Assembly (NCBI GenBank): GCA_029948255.1
Contig: JALIZF010001781.1
Location: 186,001-250,000, forward strand
Length of the DNA: 64,000 nucleotides
Direction of reading: 5' to 3'
Origin: Telmatactis stephensoni
Taxonomy: Eukaryota; Cnidaria; Anthozoa; Actiniaria; Isophelliidae
The notes under the pieces are model-generated. The model worked only from the letters and a program-made list of their open reading frames with translations, searched no databases and was not told the origin of the DNA. Positions 21,754-33,762 of this stretch are shown in pieces. A program made the position numbers and the translations under genes. Position 1 is the first letter of the stretch. The number at the start of each line of letters is the position of its first letter.

Positions 21754-23045
21754 AGGAGATATTATAGAGTATGATTTGTAAGAATTTTGGCTCAGCTTTA
21801 ATTGATTACTGTCCTAAAACTTATATCAATACTTTGGAAGTAGTGCAACTGGCTAACGACCACCTTCTAAGTTGCCATTTATGAAGTAATGTCAGCAGTA
21901 ATGCATGTGAAAACACAATTTTTATTTCACTCTCATTTTCATTGCACTTGCTCAAGGCCAAACTTTATTACTAAACAGGCAAACTAAGAAATTTGAACCA
22001 TTAGATGCTTTGAGTATGTTCACGACTTTGAATTTCAATGTCCATGCAAAATATAGACAATGAAATGTTGGTACTAAGCTAGGCACTTGAGCGTTGTACT
22101 GACATAGGGAAAATGTCCGAAGAAAAATCTGTGGACTTTTTGGGGCTAAAAAGCAAGGTTTTGTGTTGAGTTCTTATTATGTACATAGGGAAATGTCCAC
22201 AAAAAAAGCTGAGGGCATTTGAGTGCTTCAAATGTCCAAAATAGATCAGAATGTTTTGCAGACATTTCAACTTATTTTGTTCTGGTAAGAATCTGACACA
22301 ATACATGTCTTTCATCCGAATTATATGAAAAAGTCCAAATTTAACTTAATGTTTACTATGAGTTTCATAATAAAGAACTGCGTACTTACTGAAATCAGCA
22401 TCATCACAGCATCATTCCCGGGGCGGGGGGAGGGGGCACTCCGCTCGGAATAGGGCTTGGATGCTCGTCGTACCTTTCAGGGGTCAAAATCAGCTATCTG
22501 GTACGTTTTAGGGTACCTCAAACTTTTAGACAAGGCGCATTTTCGAAAAATCAGATACCTGGAGGCGTTTTGGGGTAGAGGCTGGTAACATCACTATTCT
22601 AAACTAATTTTTCATGCTGAATGCGAATATGACTGTTACCAAGACGTATTCTGCAATCTTATCGTGTACATGACGTATTTTGTGTATTGCTACGGTCATT
22701 TCATACTAACGGCTTTTTCATGTAATTCCAAAGTTCCCAAACTTAAAAACAATTACCATAGCTGGAAAGAGCATATCAAAATCAGTAAAACTGTGAATTT
22801 TGAAGGATATAAGTTGAAAACTCAAGTAGATACGAATTTTCAAAAATCGAAATTTTGTATGAAAACACTTACAGTTATGCAAGATATCTCTTTAAGATTC
22901 GTTCGATCATTTGTTTTTGAGTTGGTACCTTTAAGGGGTAAAAATCTTTTGTTGCCACGCCCACCTTTAATAATTTGACTCGGGTACCTTTTAGGGGTCA
23001 TTTTCAAAATTTCGCCGACGAGCATCCCTACCCTCCGATATAACA
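21754..23045 (+). repeat. Shared flank third part and TIR element with G-rich ends, unit B/C
   Basis: Matches 10100-11078 in order. The G-rich element here (about 22419-23040) is longer than the unit A copy, with extra AT-rich sequence 22570-22880. No gene. Confidence 0.6.
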
Positions 23046-23225
23046 TCATCAATCCAACAGCTTAGATGAGGCGAGAGATAGACCAAGATCAGTTGTAAAT
23101 CAAAGAAGGTTTTGAAGAGAAGCAATGTTGTTTGCAGCCTTGTGGAAATCACGCCACTCGACAATCAGATGCCTTCACCATACGAACTGCTACATGGACG
23201 TAAACCAAGGCAAATACTACAAGTA
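23046..23225 (+). pseudogene. Ty3/gypsy integrase-end remnant, unit C
   Basis: One frame reads PSPYELLHGRKPRQ near 23170-23215, a conserved C-terminal segment of Ty3/gypsy integrases. It is too short and broken to function. The same remnant precedes copies D, E and F. Confidence 0.55.
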
Positions 23226-23494
23226 GCAAAGTTTTAAGGACGTTCGAATTGGCCAAAAATTGGCCAGTTGATGTTGCGGCCCAGAACGGTCTACCTATCT
23301 AAATGTTGATTTACCCTTAAAAGAACAGTCTATCTGTATGCAATTTTTTTCAAGATTGTGTGGGATTCCTGTGTATAGCTCCAGGCCACCCAATGCTTGG
23401 AACGCCTGGTAGAATTCTTACCATTCCCGCCACCACACTACTTGCAAGTTCATAGTGATTGATTTCTGCTCATTGTGCTAATAACTTAAGTAAC
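23226..23494 (+). promoter_or_regulatory. Conserved 5' block before BTB copy C
   Basis: Same block as before copy B, with a short extra stretch at about 23290-23340. It ends TAAGTAAC immediately before the ATG. Confidence 0.35.
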
Positions 23495-24796
23495 ATGGAT
23501 CCTTCCAACTGGCAAACTGAACTATCTGCTATCAGAGAACGTACTGAGTACGCGTTCAACAAGTCCTTGTTCTGCGATGTGGCGTTCTCGGTGGTAGACT
23601 CGAATGGAGTCAAAGTCTCTGTTCCAGCCAACAAGTACATGCTGGCTATAAGTAGTCCTGTGTTCGAAGCCATGTTTTACGGACAGCTAGCAGAGTCTAA
23701 ATCAACTATTGACCTACCAGACTGCAGTGAGGAAAGCTTACGAGAGATGCTTCGCTATGTGTATTCAGATAAAGTCAACCTAACTGGAAGTAATGTGGTT
23801 GAAGTGTTGTATCTTGCTGATAAATACATGATGCCATTTCTGAAGGAGAAATGCATCAATTTTATTGGACCAGAAGATGTGCTGATTGTTCTTGCTGAAG
23901 TAGAGAAAATGAGCGATGAAAGGCTAACAAGACGACTTTGGAACATTGTTGACTGCGAAACCCATCAAACAGTTTTATCAGAGGCATTTTTAAATATATC
24001 TCAAGAAATGCTGTGTCAAGTTCTTGTCAGAGATACACTGAACATTGAAGAGTTGGATCTTTTTTATGCAGTAGATCGATGGGCTGAGGAGAAAACTAAA
24101 GAGAGGGGCTTAGAAAGCACTGGCGAAAATAAAAGGTCAGTTCTTGGAGAAGAGGCCATCAGACTGATTAGATATTCAGTGATGAAGGGCAAGGAGTTTT
24201 CTGAAGTTGTGATACCATCTGAAATTTTAGAAAAAAAGGAATTAATGGAATTGATTCAGATATCCCATGAAGTTTCCCCAACAACAAACATGTTCAATAC
24301 AAAGGAAAGGTGTTTAGATGGTATTTTAACCACAGGTTTGATATTCGGTAAAACTTACAATGATAAGGACTATAATGGAGAGAAAGATGCTATTGCTTTT
24401 ACTGTTAATAAAGCTGCATATCTCATGAGTGTTAAAATGTTTGGTAGCAAAGACTCACAATACAGTGTTGACTTAAACATATACAAAAATGAAGAAGTCA
24501 TTTCAAAACAGTCAACTGAAGTTGAAAGTGAAAAGGTTGGCACTTATGGCAATCAAAGACATGATGTGTATGGATTTTCAGTTAAGCTTCCAAAACCTGT
24601 TAAATTAGTCCCAGATGCTGTGTATACTTTGGAAGCCAAGATATTAGGACCACCATCACAATATGGCAAATGTGGTAAATGTATATTAACTCTTGAGAAT
24701 GATATAGTGATAACTTTTCAATACACTGTGAAGTCTACTAATGGTACAACACCCAATGAAGGCCAGTTTTCACGGCTGAGATTACATAGAATTTGA
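23495..24796 (+). CDS. BTB copy C: intact BTB-BACK-PHR protein (BTBD1/2/3/6-like)
   Basis: 433 residues, single exon. BTB domain about 20-127 (SLFCDVAFSV, VPANKYMLAISSPVFEAMFYG, IDLPDCSEESLREMLRYVYS). BACK about 133-235. PHR about 285-430, ending TVKSTNGTTPNEGQFSRLRL as in BTBD proteins. Start: ATG 23495 aligns with the first ATG of copies B and E; the frame is also open for 12 codons upstream but lacks an ATG there. Family knowledge: such proteins bind CUL3 through BTB-BACK and recruit substrates through PHR for ubiquitination in the cytoplasm. It is the only copy of the array with no break, so the best candidate for a working gene. Compared with the others, the changes concentrate at residues about 277-293 and 334-352 in PHR. 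Confidence 0.93.
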   Translation: MDPSNWQTELSAIRERTEYAFNKSLFCDVAFSVVDSNGVKVSVPANKYMLAISSPVFEAMFYGQLAESKSTIDLPDCSEESLREMLRYVYSDKVNLTGSNVVEVLYLADKYMMPFLKEKCINFIGPEDVLIVLAEVEKMSDERLTRRLWNIVDCETHQTVLSEAFLNISQEMLCQVLVRDTLNIEELDLFYAVDRWAEEKTKERGLESTGENKRSVLGEEAIRLIRYSVMKGKEFSEVVIPSEILEKKELMELIQISHEVSPTTNMFNTKERCLDGILTTGLIFGKTYNDKDYNGEKDAIAFTVNKAAYLMSVKMFGSKDSQYSVDLNIYKNEEVISKQSTEVESEKVGTYGNQRHDVYGFSVKLPKPVKLVPDAVYTLEAKILGPPSQYGKCGKCILTLENDIVITFQYTVKSTNGTTPNEGQFSRLRLHRI

Positions 24797-26961
24797 TTAG
24801 TAGTTCCAGCCTCAAGCAAAAATGAAAACATATTTACCTTAGTCATTTACCTGTTAGTTATTTACCAGTTAGTCATCAGTAGAATTTACAAGACAACAGA
24901 ATACACATTTTAACAAAGTTTTATCAATAGTTGTGTTGGTGTATATATATATACACGTTTTTAAACATGCTTGTGGCACAGGAAATTTTATCGTAATACT
25001 ACTGCGATAGTCTAGTTACAATGTTAAAAAATGTTGGCACATTGAATTCAATCAGAAACTCTTCAAAGAGTTTCAGTCATTCTAAACGTTTTGTGACATC
25101 AGTATATTCTTTACTTTCGCACACCCACAATCCCTTGTACCTTGGATAGTACCCAGCATTTAGATATTTGTAATTTTAGTGAACAGAGTTTTGAAAATCA
25201 ACAGGAAGGGGTTTTTAGCCTTTCCTGTATTGGCTTTGGCTTTGTCAATTTGCAGACATCTTTACAATATATGTAGTCACTGCTTTGCCATCAATGCCAT
25301 TTTGTATGTAATAAACAACAATAGAATCAGAAGGCATGATGAATATTGTAAAAGTATACATTTTAATAATTTGAAGTGGCTTGAAGCAAACACCTCAGTT
25401 AAGTCCATTCATTACAAAACTATTTTAGCATACCCTTGTAAACGAATGTTGCAAATAAACATGGCAGAGGATAGAGCAGTCCCACTTTTCCTCCTGATTC
25501 AGTAAAGACAAATTTCTATTTTGCTCTCTTTGCTGTATTTCTAAAAACTCATTTTCCAGAATTTGAAGGAAAAAGTGGAGCTGCTTACAGTTTAGGCAGA
25601 AGAATGTAGCATAAGTGTGACCATTTGTTATTCCCATGTACAACTTCAATCAAAATAACTTGGAAACTTTTCTTTACTAAGCTAAAGTGGATTGCAGGGT
25701 GAAGGGACAGAGGGGCAGTTGCCCCCTTAACCTTAGGAAACACGGTTCTATATACCTAAATATTTCCTAAAGGAGATATAACTGACTTTCCCCCATAGGA
25801 ATTTGGATAATATACAGGTGCCATTGGCTGAATGAATGGGAGAACGCCTTTGCTCATGTTTGAAAGATAAAGAATAATATTATATGAAAGTTTAATAAAA
25901 TCGTTCTTTTTGATGTTCCTTTAGACTGATTTTATACGTCGGTCTGTTCACCTCTTGGGCTTCCTGTGGTGGTCGCTCACCTTATGTAAATACTCTTGCC
26001 ATCCGCCTTGAAGTCCCTTTAGGACATCTGCATACGCTGCGCCAGCTTCACGTGATTGGCGGATCAGTACACCCCAAATCCAACTTTCAGGTAATCTCAT
26101 ACCCAGAGCCTGCAATCCTGACGAGCGCAGGCTCTGGGTACGAGATTGAATGAAAGTTTGATTCATTGAGAATCGCGCGCGATACAAGGGTTTTTAACAG
26201 TATATACCGCTGAGATTGTAGGCTGGAATCGGGAGGATGGGGATGTCTCTATTGTTTTTAGGCGTTGAATTGATTTTCAACGTACGTTTCTTTTTTTAAC
26301 GTACGTCACAAACGCCACAGCAACCGCGGGAATATGTTGTGGAAGAGCATCAATTTGCTTTTAGGTTCACTAGAAGGAAAAACTCAAACACGCATTAAGT
26401 ATTCAGTTGAAAAAAAAAACAAAACAAAAAAAAAAACATTTGACTACCTCTGTTTCTTTATCTAAATACTAACCTTGCATTGCTTTCTTTGTGTAATAAT
26501 TGTTCTGTTTGCTACTTTTCGATTTTATTTCTCCGTTCCCGGGATTGCATCAATTTAGAACGAGATGAAAGTACATAATCAGGGGCGTATCCAGAATATT
26601 TCAAAGGGGGGCCACACTTTCCATTTTCCACCAAAGGGGGGTCACACTTCCAATTTCTCAATCTTTCTCCAGTCAGATTCTTTTATTTCTATCATCTTTT
26701 TGTTTTCAAAGGGGGGTCACGGGCACCCTGGGACCCCCCCTTGGATACGCCCCTGATAATTTCTTTAATTTGGCACTTCAAACTCTAAGTTTTTACAAAC
26801 TATTACCTAGCTTTCGGCCATCGTGGCTATCGTCAGGGTATAATTAAGGACAAAAATTACAACAACTACAAGAAGACAACACAAAACATGATTGTTTTGA
26901 CTGTACGCTAATTGGGCGGTGTTGTCTTAGCCAGACACTGTCCAAACAGCTGTCTCTTTAA
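24797..26961 (+). repeat. Shared downstream flank, unit C
   Basis: Near-identical to unit A's flank (2499-3694 joined to 5898-6857), without the 2.2 kb insertion. Contains AATAAA-type words near 25309 and 25893 that could serve as poly(A) signals, and an A-rich run at 26409-26437. No gene. Confidence 0.75.
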
Positions 26962-27371
26962 GGTACGGTAATACGAGCAACAAAATCACTCAACTTGTCT
27001 CGTAACATTGCTGCGAAGCGAGTTGAAGAGCGATGCTGCCCGTTTTACCACCCGAGAACAAACTTGTCTCGCAACAAAATTATTGTTGCAGGTTGAGAGA
27101 ATCCTGTATTCTCATTGGCCCCTAAAATCATTTGCTGCAACACATACAAGTTCAGCCGAGGTGGTAATACGAGCAACATTTTAAAATTTTGTTGCAAGAA
27201 GTAGAACGACCTTCTACTTTCTGCAACAAAATTTCTCAACCTGCAACAAATAATTTTGTTGCGAGACAAGTTTGTTCTCGGGTGGAAAAACGCGCAGCAT
27301 CGCTCTTCAACTTGTTTCGCAGCAATGTTGCGAGACAAGTTGAGTGATTTTGTTGCTCGTATTACCGCACC
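26962..27371. mobile_element. Fold-back MITE with GGTAATACGAGCAAC ends (unit C)
   Basis: Counterpart of 6858-7264, with a few small changes near the centre. Confidence 0.78.
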
Positions 27372-27543
27372 TTTATACAAAATATATTCTATAGCTAAAA
27401 AGGAATAGTAATTTTATTTATTTATTCAATTTTCTCATTTTATAATCTCTTTTGTAATTGATTGATTGACTTATTTATTCTTAATTTTGTTATACACGAC
27501 CCCACAAGCCCTAGGCTTTAATCATATATCGTGTCAAAATAAA

Positions 27544-27545
<2 letters not shown>

Positions 27546-27642
<97 letters not shown>
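27546..27642 (+). repeat. (TTA)n microsatellite, about 32 units
   Basis: Expanded relative to the matching run in unit A. An open frame of isoleucines through it is an artefact. Confidence 0.9.
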
Positions 27643-27699
27643 AGGTAAAAGTGGCTGTCAAAAAGCATACTTTTTCTTATCGAACAACAACAACAACAA

Positions 27700-29650
27700 C
27701 AAAACTTCTTTAATTATTTCAAATATACAGCAACAAATCGGGATGCTAGACTGCAAATAGCATTGTTAGTCGAGGCGGGTAGCATATCCAATGTTCTATA
27801 ATTATTCTACATATATATATTTTTTACATTTGGACATAGTTTTATATTGCTTAATACATAGTTTTTACATTTAGCATAAATTTCTACACATTTTTACATA
27901 TATTTTACAATCGTATACAACCAAATATTAATTTTACATATCTAAAACTTTTAAAAGCTTTATTGATGAGAGAAAAAGGAACAGAGATGGAAGAAGAGAA
28001 GAAGAGGAGGGAGAGAGAGAGAAAGGAAGGACTAGAGTGACGAAAGAATTCTCGTGATCAAGTTCAAAAATGGAATGTGGACGATTTGTGGATAATAGTT
28101 TGGATATCAATATAATCGTCTTCAGTTTCAAGAATGTTTCTAAGTAACAACCGTAACTTTTCGTTGAATACGTTTTTAGGTTCATTACGAATACAACTGG
28201 GTATATTCCCTTTTAATAAATGCCACGACGTTCGTTTTCCGCACTTGACGTCAAATTTATTCTTTTCAATTGCATTCATATTGTACAAGTTTCAAAAGAA
28301 CAAATTTGACGTCAAGCACGGAAAACAATACGTTGTGGCATTTATTAGAAGGGTGTATACTGTTCCATATAACTGGGCCAGATCTGGAAAATGATAATTT
28401 TTGAATTTCTAATCTTGAGGATTTGATTCTAAAATTACTTCTGCTTACTGATCGTGTATTGTAGCCATGCACATCACTTGATTTTTGAAAGAGATTTTGT
28501 ATTAAAATTGGTGCCTGATTAAAATTAACATCATATATAAGATTTGCCGTTTTCTCAAAATAAATCATATCGATTGGAAGGAAATTAGAATTTATAAATA
28601 GAGGTATAGCGTGTTCTTGACTGTGCTTAAAATAAATAAGTCTCAGGGCACGTTTTTGGAGTATAAGTAATTTGTTTTTGTACAATTTGGGAGCACGTCC
28701 CCATGCGACTACACCGTATGATAAGTAGGGAAGGATTAGAGATCTATATAAGTTCAGCAAAATACTTACTGGAACTAAATGTCTAGAGATAATTCCGACA
28801 GTTTTACTTATTTTGAGAGCAATGTCAACCAATATGGTGCTTCCAACTAATATTAGAGTCTACTAAGATACCAAGATATTTTACATACTCTCTGAATTCC
28901 AGAGGTATACCTTGATGGGAACTATTATCAGATAATTTGATAATTGGTTGATAATACATTTTCTTTTGGTATGGTCTAAAAATGACAAAATTGGATTTTT
29001 TTATAGGTAAGCTTGTTGGCAATTAGCCAATCTGACAATTTTTGTAGTTCTCTGTTAACTAGAGTTTCTAGAACTTTTAAGTTACTATTGGCGTACAATA
29101 GGTTTGTATCGTCAGCAAAGAGAAAGAAATCGAATATATCAGAGGAATTACATATATCATTAACATATAAGAGAAATAATATGGGTCCAAGGACTGATCC
29201 CTGAAGGATCCCACATAAGGTTTCTTTCCTTTCCGATACAGCGTCTCGAATTTGAGTAGTTTTGGTAAAGATCTTTTAGATATCAAGCAAACCAATCATT
29301 GACTATCCCTCTTATACCATAAAAGTGTAATTTACTTAATAAAATATTGTGATCAACAGTATCAAATGCTTTGCTCAAATCTATAAATATTCTGCACGAG
29401 TATAAATTTTTATCCATATTAGTTTGTATTTTATTTACAATATCTAAGATAACATGTTCAGTATACGTAGAATGTCTCTCTCGGAAACCATATTGTGAGG
29501 GATCGACAAATAATGTTGCATTTTTCTAGATACGACTTAAGTCGTTAAATTAGTTTTTCAAAGATTTTGTTGAATATAGATAGAAAAGAAATAGGTCTGT
29601 AATTATTTGGTTCAGTCTCATCTTCAGATTTAAAGACAGGTATTATTTTA
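27700..29650 (-). mobile_element. 5'-truncated LINE (unit C), RT fragment, broken
   Basis: Duplicate of 7520-10080 without the Penelope-like insertion, so the frame 28832-28266 is longer (188 codons: LILPYLSYGVVAWGRAPK, WNSIHPSN) until a MITE near 28206-28355 breaks it. Frames 29022-28825 and 29295-29077 hold upstream parts, with the RT core frameshifted. The (AAC)n tail is at about 27685. It cannot make a working RT. Confidence 0.83.
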
Positions 29651-30600
29651 CTTATTTTACTTACAACAAACCGCTTCACCACCTAGGAGGAGACTTTATA
29701 GAGTATGATTTGCACGATTTTTCTAAGGACCACCTTTTAAGTTGTAATTTGCAAAGTAATGCATGTGAAAACAATTATCATTTCACGATCATTTTCATTG
29801 CACTTGCTCAAGGCCAAACTTTATTACTAAACAGGCAAACTAAGAAATTTGAACCATAGATGTTTTGAGTATGTTCACGTACTTTGAATTTCAATGTCCA
29901 TGCAAAATATAGACAATGAAATGTTGGTACTAAGCTAGGCACTTAAGCGTTGTGCGCAGAAAAATCTGTGGACTTTTTGGGGCTAAAAAGTGCGGTTTTG
30001 TGTTGAGTTCTTATTATCTAAGGACATTTGAGGCACAAAATAGAATGTCAGTTTGCAGACATTTCAACTTATTTTGCTCTAGTAAGAATCCGACACAATA
30101 CATGTCTTTCATCGGAATTACATGAAAAAGTGAAAATTTAACTTAATGTTTACTACGAGTTCCATGATGATGAACTGCGAACTTAGCGAAATCAGCATAA
30201 TCACAGCATCATTCCGGGGGGGGGGGGGGGGGGGGCACTCCGCTCGGAATAGGGCGTGGATGCTCGTCGTACCTTTTAGTCAAAATCAGCTATCTGGTAT
30301 CTTTTAGGGCACCTCAAACTTTAGTGGACTACCAAAGACTAGGCTGGTACCTTTTGGAGGGCATTTTTCAGAAAATAAGTCAGCCAATTGACTTTTTTTC
30401 TCCACACTCATCGATAAAGCAACTTATCTCTAAGATTCATTCGATCATTTGTTTTTGAGTTGGTACCTTCAAGGGGTAAAAATCTTTTGTTGCCACGCCC
30501 ACCTTTAATAATTTGACTCGGGTACATTTTAGGGGTCATTTTCAAAATTTCCGACGAGCATCCCTACCCTCCGATATATATGGGAGTCCCCCCCCCCCTC
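29651..30600 (+). repeat. Shared flank third part and TIR element with G-rich ends, unit C/D
   Basis: Shortened version of 10100-11078. A poly(G) run sits at 30216-30234. No gene. Confidence 0.6.
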
Positions 30601-31080
30601 CGTGGGCAACATCATCAATCCAACAGCTTAGATGAGGCGAGAGATAGACCGAGATCAGTCTGTTGTAAATCAAAGAAGGTTTTGAAGAGAAGCTATGTTG
30701 TTTCCAGCCTTGTGGATGTATCGAGACAATCAGATGCCTTCACCATACGAACTGCTACATGGACGTAAACCAAGGCAAATACTCAGTACAAGTAGCAAAG
30801 TTTTAAGGACGTTCGAATTGGCCAAAATTGGCCAGTTGATGTTGCGGCCCAGAAAGGTCTACCTATCTAAATGTTGATTTACCCTTAAAAGAACAGTCTA
30901 TCTGTATGCAATTTTTTTCAAGATTGTGTGGGATTCCTGTGTATAGCTCCAGGCCACCCAATGCTTGGAACGCCTGGTAGAATTCTTACCATTCCCGCCA
31001 CCACACTACTTGCTATAAAGTCGCAGGAACGTTCATAGTGATTGATTTCTGCTCATTGTGCTAATAACTTAATAAGTAAA
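30601..31080 (+). promoter_or_regulatory. Integrase remnant and conserved 5' block before BTB copy D
   Basis: About 30610-30785 is the Ty3/gypsy integrase remnant (PSPYELLHGRKPR near 30736-30774). The rest is the conserved pre-gene block. A 17-base stretch near 31014-31032 is extra relative to copy C. Confidence 0.4.
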
Positions 31081-32383
31081 ATGGATCCTTCCAACTGGCA
31101 AACTGAACTATCTGCTATCAGAGAACGTACTGAGTACGCGTTCAACAAGTCCGTTGTTCTGCGATGTGGAGTTCTCAGTGGTAGACTCAAATGGCGTCAA
31201 AGTCTCTGTTCCAGCCAACAAGTACATGCTTGCTATAAGTAGTCCTGTGTTTGAAGCCATGTTTTACGGACAGCTAGCAGAGAGTAAAACAACTATTGAC
31301 CTACCAGACTGCAGTGAGGAAAGCTTACGAGAGATGCTTCGCTATGTGTATTCAGATAAAGTCAACCTAACTAAAAGTAATATAGTTGAAGTGCTGTACC
31401 TTGCTGATAAATACATGATGCCATTTCTGAAGGAGAAATGCATCAATTTTATTGGACCAGAAGATGTGCTGATTGTTCTTACTGAAGTAGAGAAAATTAG
31501 CGATGAAAGGCTGACAAGACGACTGTGGAACATTGTTGACTGCGAAACCCATCAAACAGTTTCATCAGAGGCATTTCTAAATATATCTCAAGAAATGCTG
31601 TGTCAAGTTCTTGTCAGAGATACACTCAACATTGGAGAGTTGGATCTATTTTATGCAGTAGATCGATGGGCCGAGGAGAAAACTAAAGAGAGGGGCTTAG
31701 AAAGCACTGGCGAAAATAAAAGGTCAATTCTTGGAGAAGAGGCCATCAGACTGATTAGATATTCAGTGATGAGGGGCAAGAAGTTTTCTGAAGTTGTGAT
31801 ACCATCTGAAATTTTAGAAAAAAAGGAATTAATGGAATTGATTCAGATATCCCATGAAGTTTCCCCAACAACAAACATGTTCAGTACAAAGGAAAGGTGC
31901 TTAGATGGTATTTTAACCACAAGTTTGCTATTCAGTAAAATTTACAATGATAAGAACTATAATGGAAAGAAAGATGCTATTGCTTTTACTGTTAATAAAG
32001 CTGCATATCTCATTAGTGTTGAAATGTTTGGCAGCAAAGACTCAAAATACAGTGTTGACTTAAACATATACAAAAATGAAGAAATCATTTCAGGACAGTA
32101 CTTTGAAGTTGAAAGTGAAAAGGTTGGCACTTCTGGCAGTCAAAGGCATGATGTGTATGGATTTTCAGTTAAGCTTCCAAAACCTGTTAAACTAGTCCCA
32201 GATGCTGTGTATACTTTGGAAGCCAAGATATTAGGACCACCATCACACTATGGCAAATGTGGTAAATGTACAGTAACTCTTGAGAATGATATAGTGATAA
32301 CTTTCCAATACACTGTGAAGTCTACTAATGGTACAACACCCAATGAAGGCCAGTTTCGACGGCTGAGATTACATAAAATTTGA
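31081..32383 (+). pseudogene. BTB copy D: one extra G at codon 25
   Basis: Starts at ATG 31081. One extra base (G at 31153, in AAG-TCC-G-TTG-TTC) shifts the frame after residue 24. From 31154 the correct frame is open to TGA 32381-32383, covering nearly all of BTB plus BACK and PHR. The product minus that base would be 433 residues. The PHR resembles A and C (loop TTSLLFSKIYNDKNYNG) with changes at the second variable stretch (GQYFEVESEKVGTSGSQ). A single-base error in the sequence would make this a second intact gene; otherwise it is a very young pseudogene. Confidence 0.88.
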
Positions 32384-32882
32384 TTAGTAGTCCCAGCCTC
32401 CAGCAAAAATGGAAAGTTATTTACCTTAGTCATTTACCTGTTAGTTATCAAGACAACAGAATACACAATTTTACACAAGTTTTATCATTAGTTGTGTTGA
32501 TGTATATATACACCTTTTTAAACAGCTTGTGCCACAGGAAATTTTATCGTAATATGACTGCAATAGTCTAATTACATGGTTAAAAAATGTTGGGACATTG
32601 AATTCAATCAGAAACTCTTCAAAGAGTTTCAGTCATTTTAAACTTTTTGTGACATGTGACATCAGTATATTCTTTACATTCACACACCCATAATCCCTTG
32701 TGCCTTGGATAGTACCCAGCATTTAGATAGTTGTAATTTTAGTGAACAGAGTTTTAAAAATCAACAGGAAGGGTTTTTTAGACTTTTCTGTATTGGCTTT
32801 GTCAATTTGCATGCAGACATCTTTACAATATATGTAGTCACTGCTTTGCCATCAATGCCATTTTGTATGTAATAAACAACAA
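32384..32882 (+). repeat. Shared downstream flank, unit D, first part
   Basis: Diverged copy of 2499-3020. No gene. Confidence 0.7.
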
Positions 32883-33027
32883 TTGCTGGTTTTCAATCAT
32901 TCCCTTGAGAGTCAAAATATAAAAGAGTGGCAGCCATGTTGGTTGAATGAACAAGAGACACTAACGAGCAATCTTTTGTTGAAATTCAACCAAGATGGCC
33001 GCCTTGACGTCAATTGAAAGCCAGCAA
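32883..33027. mobile_element. 145 bp MITE, unit D
   Basis: Inverted ends TGCTGGTTTTCAAT..ATTGAAAGCCAGCA. The empty site is seen in units A and C (for example 25321). Target duplication AT or none, depending on where the end is set. Confidence 0.75.
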
Positions 33028-33411
33028 TAGAATCAGAAGGCATGATGAATATTGTAAAAGTGTACATTTTAATAATTTGAAGTCGCTTGAAGCAAACACC
33101 TCAGTTAAGTCCATTCACTACAAAAATATTTTAGCATACCCTTGTAAACAAATGTTGCAAATAAACCTGGCAGAGGATAGAGCAGACCCACTTTTCCTCC
33201 TGATTCAGTAAAGACAAATTTCTATTTTGCTCTCTTTGCTGTATTCTAAAAGCTCATTTTCCTGAATTTGAAGGGAAAAATGGAGCTGCTTGCAGTTTAG
33301 GAAGAAGAATGTAGCATGAGTGAGACCACTGTCTTGTTATTTCCATGTACAACTTCAATCAAAACAAACTAACCTAAGGACATGTAAGGAAACATGGTTC
33401 TATATACTTAA
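33028..33411 (+). repeat. Shared downstream flank, unit D, continued
   Basis: Matches 3024-3450 of unit A. Confidence 0.65.
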
Positions 33412-33758
33412 AGTGCACCTAACCCACTGCTATTTTCCTTTTTGACGAAAAGTTCGAACATTTCTAAGGACTTGTACGAAAAAAATACGCAATTTGAATG
33501 AATTCCAAATTATTTACACAATTTTAAAGTTTGGAGTTCCATGGAACACTTTCAAAAAACTTAAGCCTGGATAGACGTCACACTCTTTTGTTTGTTTCAA
33601 AAGTCTTTTGTGCAAAACAAAAGGCCCCTTTTTCCGATATGTTTAAAATTTTGTATAAGCTTTGGAATTCATTCAAGTCGAGTAATTTTATCGTAGAAGT
33701 TCTTAGAAATGGTCGGACATTTTATCAAAATTGGAAATAACAGGGGGTTAGGTGCACT
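33412..33758. mobile_element. 347 bp TTAA-flanked MITE, unit D
   Basis: Ends AGTGCACCTAACCC..GGGGTTAGGTGCACT with TTAA on both sides (33408-33411, 33759-33762). Other units have the empty site. TTAA suggests piggyBac-type mobilisation. A 69-codon frame inside is not supported. Confidence 0.8.
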
Positions 33759-33762
33759 TTAA

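Noticed and set aside
23470..23946. Antisense frames inside the BTB copies (also at 17429, 31342, 36052, 44663)
   Set aside because: They mirror the conserved BTB coding sequence and appear in every copy for that reason.
27466..27648. Frame of about 30 isoleucines
   Set aside because: Translation of the (TTA)n microsatellite.
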